Positions 50,501-59,935 of a stretch of DNA of 64,000 nt are shown here, piece by piece. A program made the position numbers and the translations under genes. The DNA is from Trinickia violacea (GTDB lineage Bacteria; Pseudomonadota; Gammaproteobacteria; Burkholderiales; Burkholderiaceae), in assembly GCF_005280735.1 (NCBI RefSeq), contig NZ_CP040077.1, forward strand, positions 3,348,001-3,412,000, given 5' to 3'. The notes under the pieces were generated by a model. The model had not been told where the DNA came from and searched no databases. It worked only from the letters and a program-made list of their open reading frames with translations. Every line of letters begins with the position of its first letter. Positions within the stretch are counted from its first letter, which is position 1.

Positions 50501-51391
50501 TCAAGCGCCGAAAGTCTCGACGACGAAGTCGATGAAGCTGCGCAGCTTCGGCGTCGGCCGGCGGTCCCGGGCGTAGAGCAAGTGCATCGGCAGCGACGGC
50601 GCCTCGAAACCCGGCAGCAGCTCGACAAGCCGCCCCGCGGCCAGATCTTCTTGCAGCATGTCGCGCGGCTGCAGGACGATGCCCGCGCCTTCGACCGCCG
50701 CCGCGCGCAGCGCCTGCCCGTTGTTGATCGAAAAGCGGCTCTTCAGCCGCACCCGGTGCGTGCCTTGCGCACTCTTGAATTCCCAGTCGACATCCGGCGG
50801 CCGCGCCCAATAGGCAAAGCCGACGCATTCATGCTCGGCCAGATCTTCCGGCACCGCCGGCGTACCGCGCTCCGCGAGGTAGGCGGGCGAGGCGCAGACG
50901 ACGAGCCGGTAAGGCGCCAGCGGCCGCGCGATGAGGCCCGAATCGGCGATCGGCACAACCCGGATGACCGCCTCGTAGCCTTCGTCGATCAAGTCGACGA
51001 CGCGATCGGTCAGCGTCAGGTCGACGCTCACTTCCGGGTACTTGCGCACATAGCGCGCGAGCATCGGCGTCAGGCTGTAGGCACCCCAGCTAACCGGCGC
51101 ATTGACCCTGAGCTTGCCGCGCGGGACGGCCTGCAGGCTGTCCGCGAGCGCCTCGGCGGCCTCGACTTCCGCGAGCACGGCCTTGCTGCGCTCGTAGAAC
51201 GCACGCCCCGCTTCGGTCAGGCTCTGACGCCGCGTCGTGCGGCTGATGAGCCGCATGCCGAAGCGCTCTTCCAAAAAGCGGACGTGCTTGCCGACGAGTT
51301 GCGACGACATGCCGAGCGCTTCGCCGGCACTCGCGAACGAACCGGTCTCGGCGGCTTTCACGAAGACCGCCATGCTCGTGAGTCGATCCAT
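50501..51391 (-). CDS. LysR-family transcriptional regulator
   Basis: This 296-residue protein has an N-terminal HTH (MAVFVKAAETGSFASAGEAL split, SSQLVGKHVRFLEERFG) and a LysR substrate-binding domain starting about residue 90 (GKLRVNAPVSWGAYSL). This is the CrgA/DhcR-like subgroup that often regulates a divergent oxidoreductase gene. Such a gene lies 103 bp away at 51495. A palindrome beside its own start may mediate autoregulation. Confidence 0.93.
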   Translation of the reverse strand: MDRLTSMAVFVKAAETGSFASAGEALGMSSQLVGKHVRFLEERFGMRLISRTTRRQSLTEAGRAFYERSKAVLAEVEAAEALADSLQAVPRGKLRVNAPVSWGAYSLTPMLARYVRKYPEVSVDLTLTDRVVDLIDEGYEAVIRVVPIADSGLIARPLAPYRLVVCASPAYLAERGTPAVPEDLAEHECVGFAYWARPPDVDWEFKSAQGTHRVRLKSRFSINNGQALRAAAVEGAGIVLQPRDMLQEDLAAGRLVELLPGFEAPSLPMHLLYARDRRPTPKLRSFIDFVVETFGA

Positions 51392-51396
51392 GATTA

Positions 51397-51411
51397 GAAA
51401 CAGCCTGTTTC
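51397..51411. promoter_or_regulatory. Palindrome next to the lysR start
   Basis: GAAACAGCCTGTTTC is a perfect 7-1-7 inverted repeat five bases upstream of the lysR ATG, within the 103-bp divergent promoter shared with the oxidoreductase gene. It is a candidate binding site for this LysR protein. Confidence 0.5.
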
Positions 51412-51494
51412 GATAGATTGATCTGATGCGGCATTTATCGCGTTTTCGGCTCGAATTATAGTGAACGCGTCATTCACTCGCAGGAGATCGAATC

Positions 51495-52484
51495 ATGTCG
51501 CGTATCGTGCGTATCCATCAAAACGGCGGCCCGGAAGTCCTCCAGATCGACGAGGTCGACGTGCCGCCGCCCGGCGCGGGCGAAATCGCGGTTCAAATCA
51601 AGGCGCTCGGGCTGAACCGCGCCGAATCGATGTTTCGCTCCGGACACTACGTCGAAGCCCCGGTTTTCCCGGCCCGGCTGGGCTACGAGGGCGCAGGCAT
51701 CGTGACCGCCCTGGGCGCGGGCGTGACGAACGTCGCCGTCGGCGACGCGGTCAGCCTCATCCCGCCGAAGTCGATCACGCGCTGGGGCGCCTATGGCGAA
51801 GTCGCGAACTTCCCGGCCGAGCTGGCCGTGAAGCATCCCGCGTCGCTCAGTTGGGAAGAAGCGGCCGCAACGTGGATGCAGTACGTGACGGCCTATGGCG
51901 CGCTGATCGAAGTCGCCCAGATGCGGCGAGGCGAAGCGGTCATCATCACGGCGGCATCGAGCAGCGTGGGGCTCGCCGCGATTCAGATCGCGAAGATGAT
52001 TGGCGCAACGTCGATCGCGACGACGCGCACGCGCGCGAAGGCCGATGCGCTGCGCAAGTTCGGCGCCGACCATGTCGTCGTCACCGATGAGGAGGATCTG
52101 CCGGCGCGCGTCGCGGACATCACGGGAGGTGCGCTCGCGCGCGTGGCCTTCGATCCGGTCGCCGGTCCCGCGCTCGAATCGCTGGCGCAGGCGGTGGCGG
52201 AACGCGGGATCATTCTCGAGTACGGCGCGCTCGCGACTGCCCCGACGCCGTTTCCGCTTTTCCCCGTGCTGGCGAAGACACTCACGGTGCGCGGCTTCCT
52301 TTACAAGGAAATCGTCGAGAGCCCGGAACAGCTCGCCCGGGCGAAGCGGTTCATTCTGGACGGCCTCGCGTCGGGCGCGCTGAAGCCCGTGATCGACAAG
52401 GTCTTCACGCTGGATCAAATCGTCGACGCCCATCGCTATCTCGAATCGAACCAGCAATTCGGCAAGATCGTCGTCACGGTCTAA
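51495..52484 (+). CDS. Zinc-independent MDR-family alcohol dehydrogenase/quinone oxidoreductase-like protein
   Basis: This 329-residue protein has a GroES-like N-terminal domain (EVDVPPPGAGEIAVQIKALGLNRAE split) and a Rossmann domain with ITAASSSVGLAAIQIAKMIGA near residue 155. The zinc-ligand cysteine-rich loop of classical alcohol dehydrogenases is absent, as in the quinone oxidoreductase branch. An AGGAGA ribosome-binding site precedes the ATG. It reduces quinones or unsaturated carbonyls with NADPH by family. The divergent LysR protein probably controls it. Confidence 0.9.
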   Translation: MSRIVRIHQNGGPEVLQIDEVDVPPPGAGEIAVQIKALGLNRAESMFRSGHYVEAPVFPARLGYEGAGIVTALGAGVTNVAVGDAVSLIPPKSITRWGAYGEVANFPAELAVKHPASLSWEEAAATWMQYVTAYGALIEVAQMRRGEAVIITAASSSVGLAAIQIAKMIGATSIATTRTRAKADALRKFGADHVVVTDEEDLPARVADITGGALARVAFDPVAGPALESLAQAVAERGIILEYGALATAPTPFPLFPVLAKTLTVRGFLYKEIVESPEQLARAKRFILDGLASGALKPVIDKVFTLDQIVDAHRYLESNQQFGKIVVTV

Positions 52485-52490
52485 AAGGAC

Positions 52491-52527
52491 AAAGGCGGGA
52501 AGCGGCATGACACCGCTTCCCGCCTTT
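52491..52527 (+). terminator. Intrinsic terminator between the oxidoreductase and uvrA
   Basis: A 15-bp perfect stem, AAAGGCGGGAAGCGG with CCGCTTCCCGCCTTT, closes on a 7-base loop 7 bp after the oxidoreductase stop. The A/T ends allow termination on both strands, serving the convergent uvrA too. Confidence 0.85.
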
Positions 52528-52581
52528 CGGCTAACCACCGGCTACTCGGTGCGAACGTCTACCTCATCACCGCATCGCGGC

Positions 52582-55500
52582 TTACGCCGTCCGCAGCCCC
52601 TCCTTCGTTCGTGACTTCGCACCGCTGCTTGCCGTGCGCGCCAGCACCGGCGCGAGCGCCGCGCCCGTGTGGCTCGCGCGCACCCGCACGAGCGTCTCCG
52701 GATCGGCCGCCGCGACGATCGCGCCGCCGCCGACACCCCCTTCCGGGCCGAGATCGATGATCCAGTCGGCTTCCGCGATCACGTCGAGATCGTGCTCGAT
52801 CACGACGACGCTATGCCCGGCGTCGACAAGCCGATGCAGCACGCGAATCAGCTTCGCGACGTCCGCCATGTGCAGGCCGACCGTCGGCTCGTCGAGCACG
52901 TAGAGCGTGTGCGGCGCTTTTTGGCCGCGGCGCGTGACGTCGTCGCGCACCTTGGAAAGCTCGGTGACGAGCTTGATGCGCTGCGCCTCGCCGCCGGACA
53001 GCGTCGGCGAAGGCTGCCCGAGCGTGAGATAGCCGAGGCCCACGTCCTTCATCAGCTGCAGCGGATGCGCGATGTTCGACATCGATGCGAAGAACTCGAC
53101 CGCCTCGTCGACTTCCATCGTCAGCACGTCGCCGATGTTCTTGCCGCGCCAGGTCACCGCGAGCGTCTCCGGATTGAAGCGCTGGCCGTGGCAGACGTCG
53201 CACGGCACCTTCACGTCGGGCAGGAAGCTCATGCCGATCGTGCGCACGCCTTGGCCTTCGCAGGCGGGACAGCGTCCATCGCCGGTGTTGAACGAGAAGC
53301 GCGACGCGGTGTAGCCGCGTGCGCGCGCTTCGAGCGTGTCGGCGAACAGCTTGCGGATCGTGTCCCAGACGCCGATGTAGGTCGCCGGACACGAGCGCGG
53401 CGTTTTGCCGATCGGCGTCTGGTCGACTTCGAGCACGCGGTCGATCGCTTCCCAGCCGCTGATCGAATCACACCCTTGCCAGCTATGCGTCACGTTGAGC
53501 GACGCGCGCGGCGCCGAGCGCGCGAGCACGCTCGTGCGGCGCTTCTCGGCGGACGGCCCGCCTTCGCCGCTTGCCTGGGCGCTCTTGCGGGCGCGCTTCG
53601 TCGCCGGCGACGACAGCACCGAGCGGCCGACCGCGTCGAGCAGGTTCGTCATCAGCACGTCGCGCGCGAGCGTCGACTTGCCGGAGCCGCTGACACCGGT
53701 GATCGCGACGAGCCGCGCGAGCGGAATGTCAGCGGTAACGTTGCGCAGGTTGTGCAGCTTGCCGCCGTGCACGGTCAACCAGCGCTCGGGCACCGCGGTC
53801 GAGCGCTTGGTTTCCTGCGCGACCTCGCGGCGCGTCTGCAGCGGATGCACGATCGGCTCCGCGAGGAACTGGCCGGTCAGCGAATCCTTGCGCGCGGACA
53901 GGTCGCCGACGCCGCCTTGCGCCACCAGCTGCCCGCCGCGCTTGCCCGCGCCCGGGCCGATGTCGATGATGTGATCGGCGCGCCGGATCGTGTCCTCGTC
54001 GTGCTCGACGACGACGAGCGTGTTGCCCTTGTCGCCGAGCTTTTTAAGCGCGTTCAGCAGGATCTGGTTGTCGCGCGGATGGAGGCCGATCGTCGGTTCA
54101 TCGAGCACGTAGCAGACGCCCTGCAGATTGCTGCCGAGCTGTGCGGCAAGACGAATCCGCTGCGCTTCGCCGCCCGAGAGGCTGGGCGCGGCGCGATCGA
54201 GGCTCAGATAGCCGAGGCCCACTTCTTCGAGGAATTGCAGGCGGCTCTGGATTTCGCTGACGACATCGCGCGCGATCTGCGCGTCGCGGCCGCTCATCTT
54301 GAGCGAGTCGATCCAGCGGCGCGTGTCGGACACGGTCCACTGCGCCACATCGGTGATCGATTGCGCGTCGAACGTTACTGCGCGCGCCTCCGGGTTCAGG
54401 CGCGTGCCGTGGCAGTCCGGACACGGCTCGTCGCCGACGCCTTCCGGCTCCTGCTCCTCGGACGGCAGGCTCTGCTCGCGGCCGCGGCCGTCTTCGGCGA
54501 ACGTCGTGTCGTCGAAGACGGCGCGCTGCTCGCGCGTGAGCGCGAGGCCCGTGCCGACACAGGTCGTGCACCAGCCGTGCTTGCTGTTGTACGAGAACAT
54601 GCGCGGATCGAGTTCAGGGTAGCTCGTGCCGCACACCGGGCACGCGCGCTTGACGGAAAGCACTTTCACCGCGCCGACGCGCGACGTGCCGTCACCGTTG
54701 GTCAGCGCATCGCCCAGACCGTCCAAAGGCGAGAGCAAATGCATGACGCCCTTGCCGAGTTCGAGCGTCTGATCGAGCGCTGCCCGCAGTTCGCCCTCGC
54801 GGTCCGCCGAGACAACGAGATCGGCGACCGGCAACTCGATCGTATGTTCGCGGAAGCGGTCGAGCTTCGGCCATGGGTCGACCGGCAGGAACTCGCCGTC
54901 GACGCGCAAGTGCGTATTGCCGCGCGCCTTCGCCCACTTCGCGAGATCCGTATAGACGCCCTTGCGGTTGACGACGAGCGGCGCGAGCAAGCCGACGTGC
55001 TGGCCCTTGTGATCGCGCAGCAACTGCGCGGCGATCGATTCGACGCTTTGCGACGTGACGGGCGTGCCGTCGTGCACGCAGTGCTGAATGCCGAGCTTCA
55101 CGTAGAGCAGGCGCAGGAAGTGCCAGACCTCCGAGGTCGTCGCGACCGTGCTCTTGCGGCCGCCGCGCGAGAGGCGCTGCTCGATCGCGACGGTCGGCGG
55201 GATGCCGTATACGGCGTCGACTTCGGGGCGTCCCGCAGGCTGCACGATCGAGCGCGCGTAGGCGTTCAGCGATTCGAGGTAGCGGCGCTGGCCTTCATGG
55301 AACAGGATGTCGAACGCGAGCGTCGATTTGCCTGAGCCGGACACGCCGGTGATCACGTTGAAGCGGCCGTGCGGGATGTCGACGTCGAGCGCCTTCAAGT
55401 TGTGCTCGCGCGCGTTGACGATGCGTACGACGTTGTCGCCTTCTACGGCACGACGTGCGCGCGCAGCAGCAAGCGCGGTTTGCAGCGGCACGCCGGTATC

Positions 55501-58500
55501 GATTTGCGCGGCCGCTTTTGCCTCCGCACCCGCGCCCATCGCCGCGTCGTATTGAATCAGCGCCAGGCCCGTGTGCGACTCGGCGCATGCCTTCACGTCT
55601 TCCGGCGTCCCCGCGACGAGCACGCGCCCGCCGCCGTCGCCCCCTTCCGGACCGAGGTCGATCAGCCAGTCCGCCGCGCGGATCACGTCGAGGTTGTGCT
55701 CGATCACGATCAGCGAGTGGCCGCCAGCGAGCAGCTTGCCGAACGAACGCATCAGCTTCGCGATGTCGTCGAAATGAAGGCCCGTGGTCGGCTCGTCGAA
55801 CATGAAAAGCCGTCCTGCGGTGGCGCCTTGCTTGCCGCGCCCCTGGGCGGTCTCGGCGAGAAAGCCCGCGAGCTTCAGGCGCTGCGCTTCGCCGCCCGAG
55901 AGCGTCGGCACCGGTTGGCCGAGCTTCACGTATTCGAGGCCCACGTCGACGATCGGCTGCAACACGCGCAATACGTCCGCGTCCTTCGCGAAGAACGCCG
56001 CCGCCTCGCTGACGGTCAGCTCGAGCACGTCGGCGATCGACAGCGCCCGCGGCAGCATCCCGCGCTCGATCTTCACGTCGAGCACTTCGGCGCGATAGCG
56101 GCGGCCGTCGCAATCGGGGCAGCGCAGGTAGACATCCGAGAGGAACTGCATCTCGATGTGCTCGAAGCCTGAGCCGCCGCAAGTCGGGCAGCGTCCGTCG
56201 CCCGAGTTGAAGCTGAACGTGCCCGCGCCATAGCCGCGCTGCGCCGCAAGCGGCGCCTTCGCGAACAGCTTGCGGATCTCGTCGAACGCGCCGACGTAGC
56301 TCGCCGGATTCGAGCGCGCGGTCTTGCCGATCGGCGATTGATCGACGAACACGACGTCGCTGATGCGATGCGCGCCCGTGAGCTGGCGATACGCGCCGGG
56401 CGCTTCGGTGGCCTTGCCCAGTTGCCGTGCGAGCGCCGGATACATCACGTCTTGCAGCAGCGTCGATTTGCCGGAGCCGGACACACCCGTCACGCAGACG
56501 AGGCGCTTCAACGGAATCTCGACTGTCACGTCCTTGAGGTTGTGCTGCGTCGCGCCTTCGAGAACGATGCGCGGCGTGTCCGCGTCGATCTGCCGGCGCT
56601 CCCAGTGCGATGCGTCGGCAACGTGCTTCCGGCCGCTCAGGTAGTCGCCGGTCAGCGTGCCGGACTTGCGGATGTCGCCAGGCGTGCCGTCGAAGATGAT
56701 CGTGCCGCCGCGTTCGCCCGGGCCCGGTCCCATGTCGATCAAGCGATCGGCCGCGAGCATCACCGACGGATCGTGCTCGACCACCACGAGCGTGTTGCCC
56801 GCGTCGCGCAGCCGCTGCATCGCCTCGACGATACGGTTGAGATCGCGCGGATGCAGGCCGATGCTAGGCTCGTCGAGCACGAAGAGCGTCTTCGTCAGCG
56901 AGGTGCCGAGCGCCGTCGTCAGGTTGATCCGCTGGACTTCGCCGCCCGACAGCGTGCGGCTCTGGCGATCGAGCGTCAGGTAGCCGAGGCCCACGTCGCA
57001 CAGATATTTGAGGCGCGTGCGCACTTCCGCGATCAGGAGCTTCAACGCGTCGTCGAGCAGCGCGCTCGGCAGCGCGATCTCGTCGAAGAAGCGGCGGATG
57101 CGCTCGATCGGCAGGAGCATCAGATCGTGCACCGTGAGCCCTGGCAACGCTTCCAGTTGAGCGCGCGACCAAGCGACGCCGCGCGGCATGAAGCGCGCCT
57201 CGGAGGCGAGCACGGCGTCGGCGTTCGCCTTCGTGCCGAGACGCCACAACAGCGACTCGGTCTTCAGGCGCGCGCCGCCGCAGGTCTCGCATGGCGTGTA
57301 GCTGCGGTACTTCGACAAGAGCACGCGAATGTGCATCTTGTACGCCTTCGATTCGAGGTAGCTGAAAAAGCGCTTCACGCCATACCACTGACGCTGCCAG
57401 TGGCCGTCCCAATCGGGCGAGCCGTTGATGACCCAGTCGCGCTGGTCGGCGGTCAGTTCCGCCCAGGGCGCGTTGACGGGGATGCCGGCGCGCCCTGCGT
57501 AGCGCATCAAGTCGTCCTGACATTCTTTCCACGCGGGCGTCTGCAGCGTCTTGACCGCGCCGCCGCGCAAAGTCTTGCGCTCGTCGGGAATCACGAGCCC
57601 AAGGTCGACGCCGATCACGCGGCCGAAACCGCGGCACACCTCGCAAGCGCCGTAGGCCGAGTTGAACGAGAACAGGCCCGGCTGCGGATCGGCGTAGCGC
57701 AAATCGCTGTCGGGACAATGGAGGCCGGTCGAGAAGCGCCACACTTGCGGTGTATCGGGCTTCGCGCCGGCTTGCTGATCATCGTCGCTCGACTCCGGCA
57801 GCACATAGACGTTCACGCGCCCCGCCCCACGCTTGAGCGACGCTTCAATCGCCTCGACCGCGCGCACCTTGTCGGTCTTCTGCAGACGGAAACGGTCGGC
57901 GACGACGTCGAGCAGCTTGCGCGTGCCGGTCGGCGACGCGACCTCGCGCTGTGCCTGCACCCGCGTGTAGCCGCTCGCAGAAAGCCATTGCTCGACCTCG
58001 GCTTCGGTCGCCGATTCGGGCAGCTCGACCGGGAATGTGACGACCAGGCGCGGATCGCCGGCCGCGGCGCTACGCTCGAGCAGCTCGGCGTAGATCGTCT
58101 CCGGCGTGTCGTGCCGCACGGCTTGCGCGGTCTCCTTGTCGAACAGCTCGGCGGCGCGCGCGTACAGCAGCTTCAGATGGTCGTTCAGCTCGGTCATCGT
58201 GCCGACCGTCGAGCGCGAGCTGCGCACGGGGTTGGTCTGATCGATTGCGATTGCGGGCGGCACGCCGTCCACGCGATCGACTTGCGGCCGGTCCATCCGG
58301 TCGAGAAATTGACGGGCGTACGCACTGAAGGTCTCGACATAGCGCCGCTGCCCTTCCGCGTAAAGCGTATCGAACACCAGGCTCGACTTGCCCGAGCCCG
58401 ACGGACCCGTGACCACCGTCATTTCGCCGGTGTGCAGATCGAGGTCCACGTTTTTCAGGTTGTGCTGACGGGCTCCGCGAATGCGGATGACGCCGGATGT

Positions 58501-58503
58501 CAT
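52582..58503 (-). CDS. uvrA: Tandem-duplicated excinuclease ABC subunit UvrA (four ATPase heads)
   Basis: This protein has 1973 residues, about twice the normal UvrA length (around 950). Four Walker A motifs are at about residues 33-40 (GPSGSGKS), 673-680, 1053-1060 and 1603-1610 (each GVSGSGKS). Four LSGGE signatures start near 518, 868, 1442 and 1835, so two complete UvrA units are fused head to tail. Zinc-binding CxxC clusters occur in both units (CETCGG, CPTCGG with CPDCDG; CPVCGT, CPACEG with CDVCHG). UvrA recognises bulky DNA damage and loads UvrB; in a fused form the dimer would be intramolecular. The start ATG 58503 is at the conserved IRIRGARQHNLKNVDLDL. Long UvrA forms are known in some proteobacteria, usually beside a normal UvrA. 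Confidence 0.93.
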   Translation of the reverse strand: MTSGVIRIRGARQHNLKNVDLDLHTGEMTVVTGPSGSGKSSLVFDTLYAEGQRRYVETFSAYARQFLDRMDRPQVDRVDGVPPAIAIDQTNPVRSSRSTVGTMTELNDHLKLLYARAAELFDKETAQAVRHDTPETIYAELLERSAAAGDPRLVVTFPVELPESATEAEVEQWLSASGYTRVQAQREVASPTGTRKLLDVVADRFRLQKTDKVRAVEAIEASLKRGAGRVNVYVLPESSDDDQQAGAKPDTPQVWRFSTGLHCPDSDLRYADPQPGLFSFNSAYGACEVCRGFGRVIGVDLGLVIPDERKTLRGGAVKTLQTPAWKECQDDLMRYAGRAGIPVNAPWAELTADQRDWVINGSPDWDGHWQRQWYGVKRFFSYLESKAYKMHIRVLLSKYRSYTPCETCGGARLKTESLLWRLGTKANADAVLASEARFMPRGVAWSRAQLEALPGLTVHDLMLLPIERIRRFFDEIALPSALLDDALKLLIAEVRTRLKYLCDVGLGYLTLDRQSRTLSGGEVQRINLTTALGTSLTKTLFVLDEPSIGLHPRDLNRIVEAMQRLRDAGNTLVVVEHDPSVMLAADRLIDMGPGPGERGGTIIFDGTPGDIRKSGTLTGDYLSGRKHVADASHWERRQIDADTPRIVLEGATQHNLKDVTVEIPLKRLVCVTGVSGSGKSTLLQDVMYPALARQLGKATEAPGAYRQLTGAHRISDVVFVDQSPIGKTARSNPASYVGAFDEIRKLFAKAPLAAQRGYGAGTFSFNSGDGRCPTCGGSGFEHIEMQFLSDVYLRCPDCDGRRYRAEVLDVKIERGMLPRALSIADVLELTVSEAAAFFAKDADVLRVLQPIVDVGLEYVKLGQPVPTLSGGEAQRLKLAGFLAETAQGRGKQGATAGRLFMFDEPTTGLHFDDIAKLMRSFGKLLAGGHSLIVIEHNLDVIRAADWLIDLGPEGGDGGGRVLVAGTPEDVKACAESHTGLALIQYDAAMGAGAEAKAAAQIDTGVPLQTALAAARARRAVEGDNVVRIVNAREHNLKALDVDIPHGRFNVITGVSGSGKSTLAFDILFHEGQRRYLESLNAYARSIVQPAGRPEVDAVYGIPPTVAIEQRLSRGGRKSTVATTSEVWHFLRLLYVKLGIQHCVHDGTPVTSQSVESIAAQLLRDHKGQHVGLLAPLVVNRKGVYTDLAKWAKARGNTHLRVDGEFLPVDPWPKLDRFREHTIELPVADLVVSADREGELRAALDQTLELGKGVMHLLSPLDGLGDALTNGDGTSRVGAVKVLSVKRACPVCGTSYPELDPRMFSYNSKHGWCTTCVGTGLALTREQRAVFDDTTFAEDGRGREQSLPSEEQEPEGVGDEPCPDCHGTRLNPEARAVTFDAQSITDVAQWTVSDTRRWIDSLKMSGRDAQIARDVVSEIQSRLQFLEEVGLGYLSLDRAAPSLSGGEAQRIRLAAQLGSNLQGVCYVLDEPTIGLHPRDNQILLNALKKLGDKGNTLVVVEHDEDTIRRADHIIDIGPGAGKRGGQLVAQGGVGDLSARKDSLTGQFLAEPIVHPLQTRREVAQETKRSTAVPERWLTVHGGKLHNLRNVTADIPLARLVAITGVSGSGKSTLARDVLMTNLLDAVGRSVLSSPATKRARKSAQASGEGGPSAEKRRTSVLARSAPRASLNVTHSWQGCDSISGWEAIDRVLEVDQTPIGKTPRSCPATYIGVWDTIRKLFADTLEARARGYTASRFSFNTGDGRCPACEGQGVRTIGMSFLPDVKVPCDVCHGQRFNPETLAVTWRGKNIGDVLTMEVDEAVEFFASMSNIAHPLQLMKDVGLGYLTLGQPSPTLSGGEAQRIKLVTELSKVRDDVTRRGQKAPHTLYVLDEPTVGLHMADVAKLIRVLHRLVDAGHSVVVIEHDLDVIAEADWIIDLGPEGGVGGGAIVAAADPETLVRVRASHTGAALAPVLARTASSGAKSRTKEGLRTA

Positions 58504-58826
58504 GAGAGCGATCCTTTTCTGATGCCTGGGAGAGTCGGAATGCGTCCTCGTTACTGCCTCGCTTGTGCAACGAATCGGAAGCAAGAAAAGACGCCAGGGG
58601 TGCAATGATAGCCCCGTCAAACGCGCGTTGCTAACGCTCGATTTCGGACGGGGTTTGTGCGGCGGATCGGCGCGTGGCGCGGGTTTCCGGGCGGATTGAT
58701 TGGTGCGCGCGACTAATGGAACGGCGGGAAAAACTCGGCACGCGCGCTCGTTAAAACGGTCGCAATCGAACGCCCCTCGTTCGCGCCGATGCCCCGCATT
58801 TTTGCAGGGTTCGCGTCAATCGGCGG

Positions 58827-59432
58827 TTAGTTGCCTTTGCCGTCCAGCACGGCAGCGACGCGCGCACGCAGCACCGGCACGACATCGCGTTCGAACCAAG
58901 GATGATGTTTGAACCAGCCGACGTTGCGCGGCGACGGATGCGGCAACGGCAGCCGATGCTCGCCGTAATCGCGCCACGCTTGCACGGTTTGCGTGAGCGT
59001 CGGCTTGCGCTCGCCGGCGAGGAACCGCTGCTGGGCGTAACTGCCGACCAGCAGCGTCAGCTCGACCTCCGGCAACTCGGCAAGCACACGGTCGAGCCAC
59101 AATTCCGCGCACTCGCGGCGCGGCGGCAGATCGCCCGACGGTCCCTTGCCCGGATAGCAAAAGCCCATCGGCACGAGCGCGATGCGCGAAGCGTCGTAGA
59201 AGAGGTCTTCGCCGATGCCCATCCACGACCGCAACCGCTCGCCGCTCTTGTCGCTCCACGGCACGCCGCTCTCGTGCACGCGCGCACCCGGCGCCTGGCC
59301 GACGATCAGCACGCGCGCCGCCCTCCCCGCCTGCAGCACCGGGCGCGGGCCGAGCGGCAATTCGCTCTCGCAGGCACGACACGCGCGAATCTCGGCGAGG
59401 AGCGCCGGCAAACCGGGCTTCTGTCTTTGCAT
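58827..59432 (-). CDS. Uracil-DNA glycosylase family protein (4Fe-4S type)
   Basis: This 201-residue protein has motif A as GQAPGARVHESG (residues 46-56) and motif B as PHPSPRN in the C-terminal part. Four cysteines at 18, 21, 92 and 108 show C-x2-C and C-x15-C spacing, the cluster pattern of family 4/5-like glycosylases. It would remove uracil or related bases from DNA. It lies 323 bp upstream of uvrA on the same strand and 16 bp after the DUF488 gene, so a repair-related transcript is possible. The GQAPGARVHESG form is of the uncharacterised UDG-like branch, so activity on uracil is not certain. Confidence 0.88.
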   Translation of the reverse strand: MQRQKPGLPALLAEIRACRACESELPLGPRPVLQAGRAARVLIVGQAPGARVHESGVPWSDKSGERLRSWMGIGEDLFYDASRIALVPMGFCYPGKGPSGDLPPRRECAELWLDRVLAELPEVELTLLVGSYAQQRFLAGERKPTLTQTVQAWRDYGEHRLPLPHPSPRNVGWFKHHPWFERDVVPVLRARVAAVLDGKGN

Positions 59433-59448
59433 CGGATGTCGGTAGATG

Positions 59449-59817
59449 TCAGTGGTGCGCGAGCTTCGCCAGCAGATAATCGCGGAGCACGACCGCCTGG
59501 TTGTGCTCGGGATCGCGCGCGCCGAACAGCAGCGTGACCGGCCCCTTGGCCGCGGCTTCGAGGATCGGCTCCAGGCAGTCCGGATGCGCGTCGAGTTCCG
59601 TGCGATAGCGGCTCACGAATTCGCTCCAGCGTTTGGGATCGTGACCGAACCAGCGGCGCAGCTCGTCGCTTGGGGCGGCGTCGCGCAGCCAGGCGTCGAG
59701 ATGCAATTCCTCTTTCGTCACGCCGCGCGGCCACACTCGATCGACGAGAAAACGCGCGCCGCGCTCGCTGAGCGGACGGTCATAGGCTCGGCTGATGCCG
59801 ATCTGGGACGATTTCAT
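59449..59817 (-). CDS. DUF488 family protein
   Basis: This 122-residue protein starts at ATG 59817 (MKSSQIGISRAYDRPLSERG). Conserved blocks are LVDRVWPRGVTKEELHLDAW, LRRWFGHDPKRWSEF and the end LLFGARDPEHNQAVVLRDYL. DUF488 (YeaO-like) proteins are small cytoplasmic proteins of unknown function. It is immediately upstream of the uracil-DNA glycosylase-like gene (16-bp gap) and probably shares its transcript. Confidence 0.92.
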   Translation of the reverse strand: MKSSQIGISRAYDRPLSERGARFLVDRVWPRGVTKEELHLDAWLRDAAPSDELRRWFGHDPKRWSEFVSRYRTELDAHPDCLEPILEAAAKGPVTLLFGARDPEHNQAVVLRDYLLAKLAHH

Positions 59818-59935
59818 GATGTTGGCATGCGGGCGGAAACCGCGCGGGAGCGCTGCGCCGCCGCGCAAAACAGGCGATTGGGCGGGAAATCAATATATCA
59901 CTTCGTGATACAGCCCGCCGGGAGCCCAGCGCCGG

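Noticed and set aside
52669..55335. 888-residue plus-strand open frame opposite uvrA
   Set aside because: Composition is that of an antisense frame in GC-rich DNA, and all UvrA motifs are on the minus strand.
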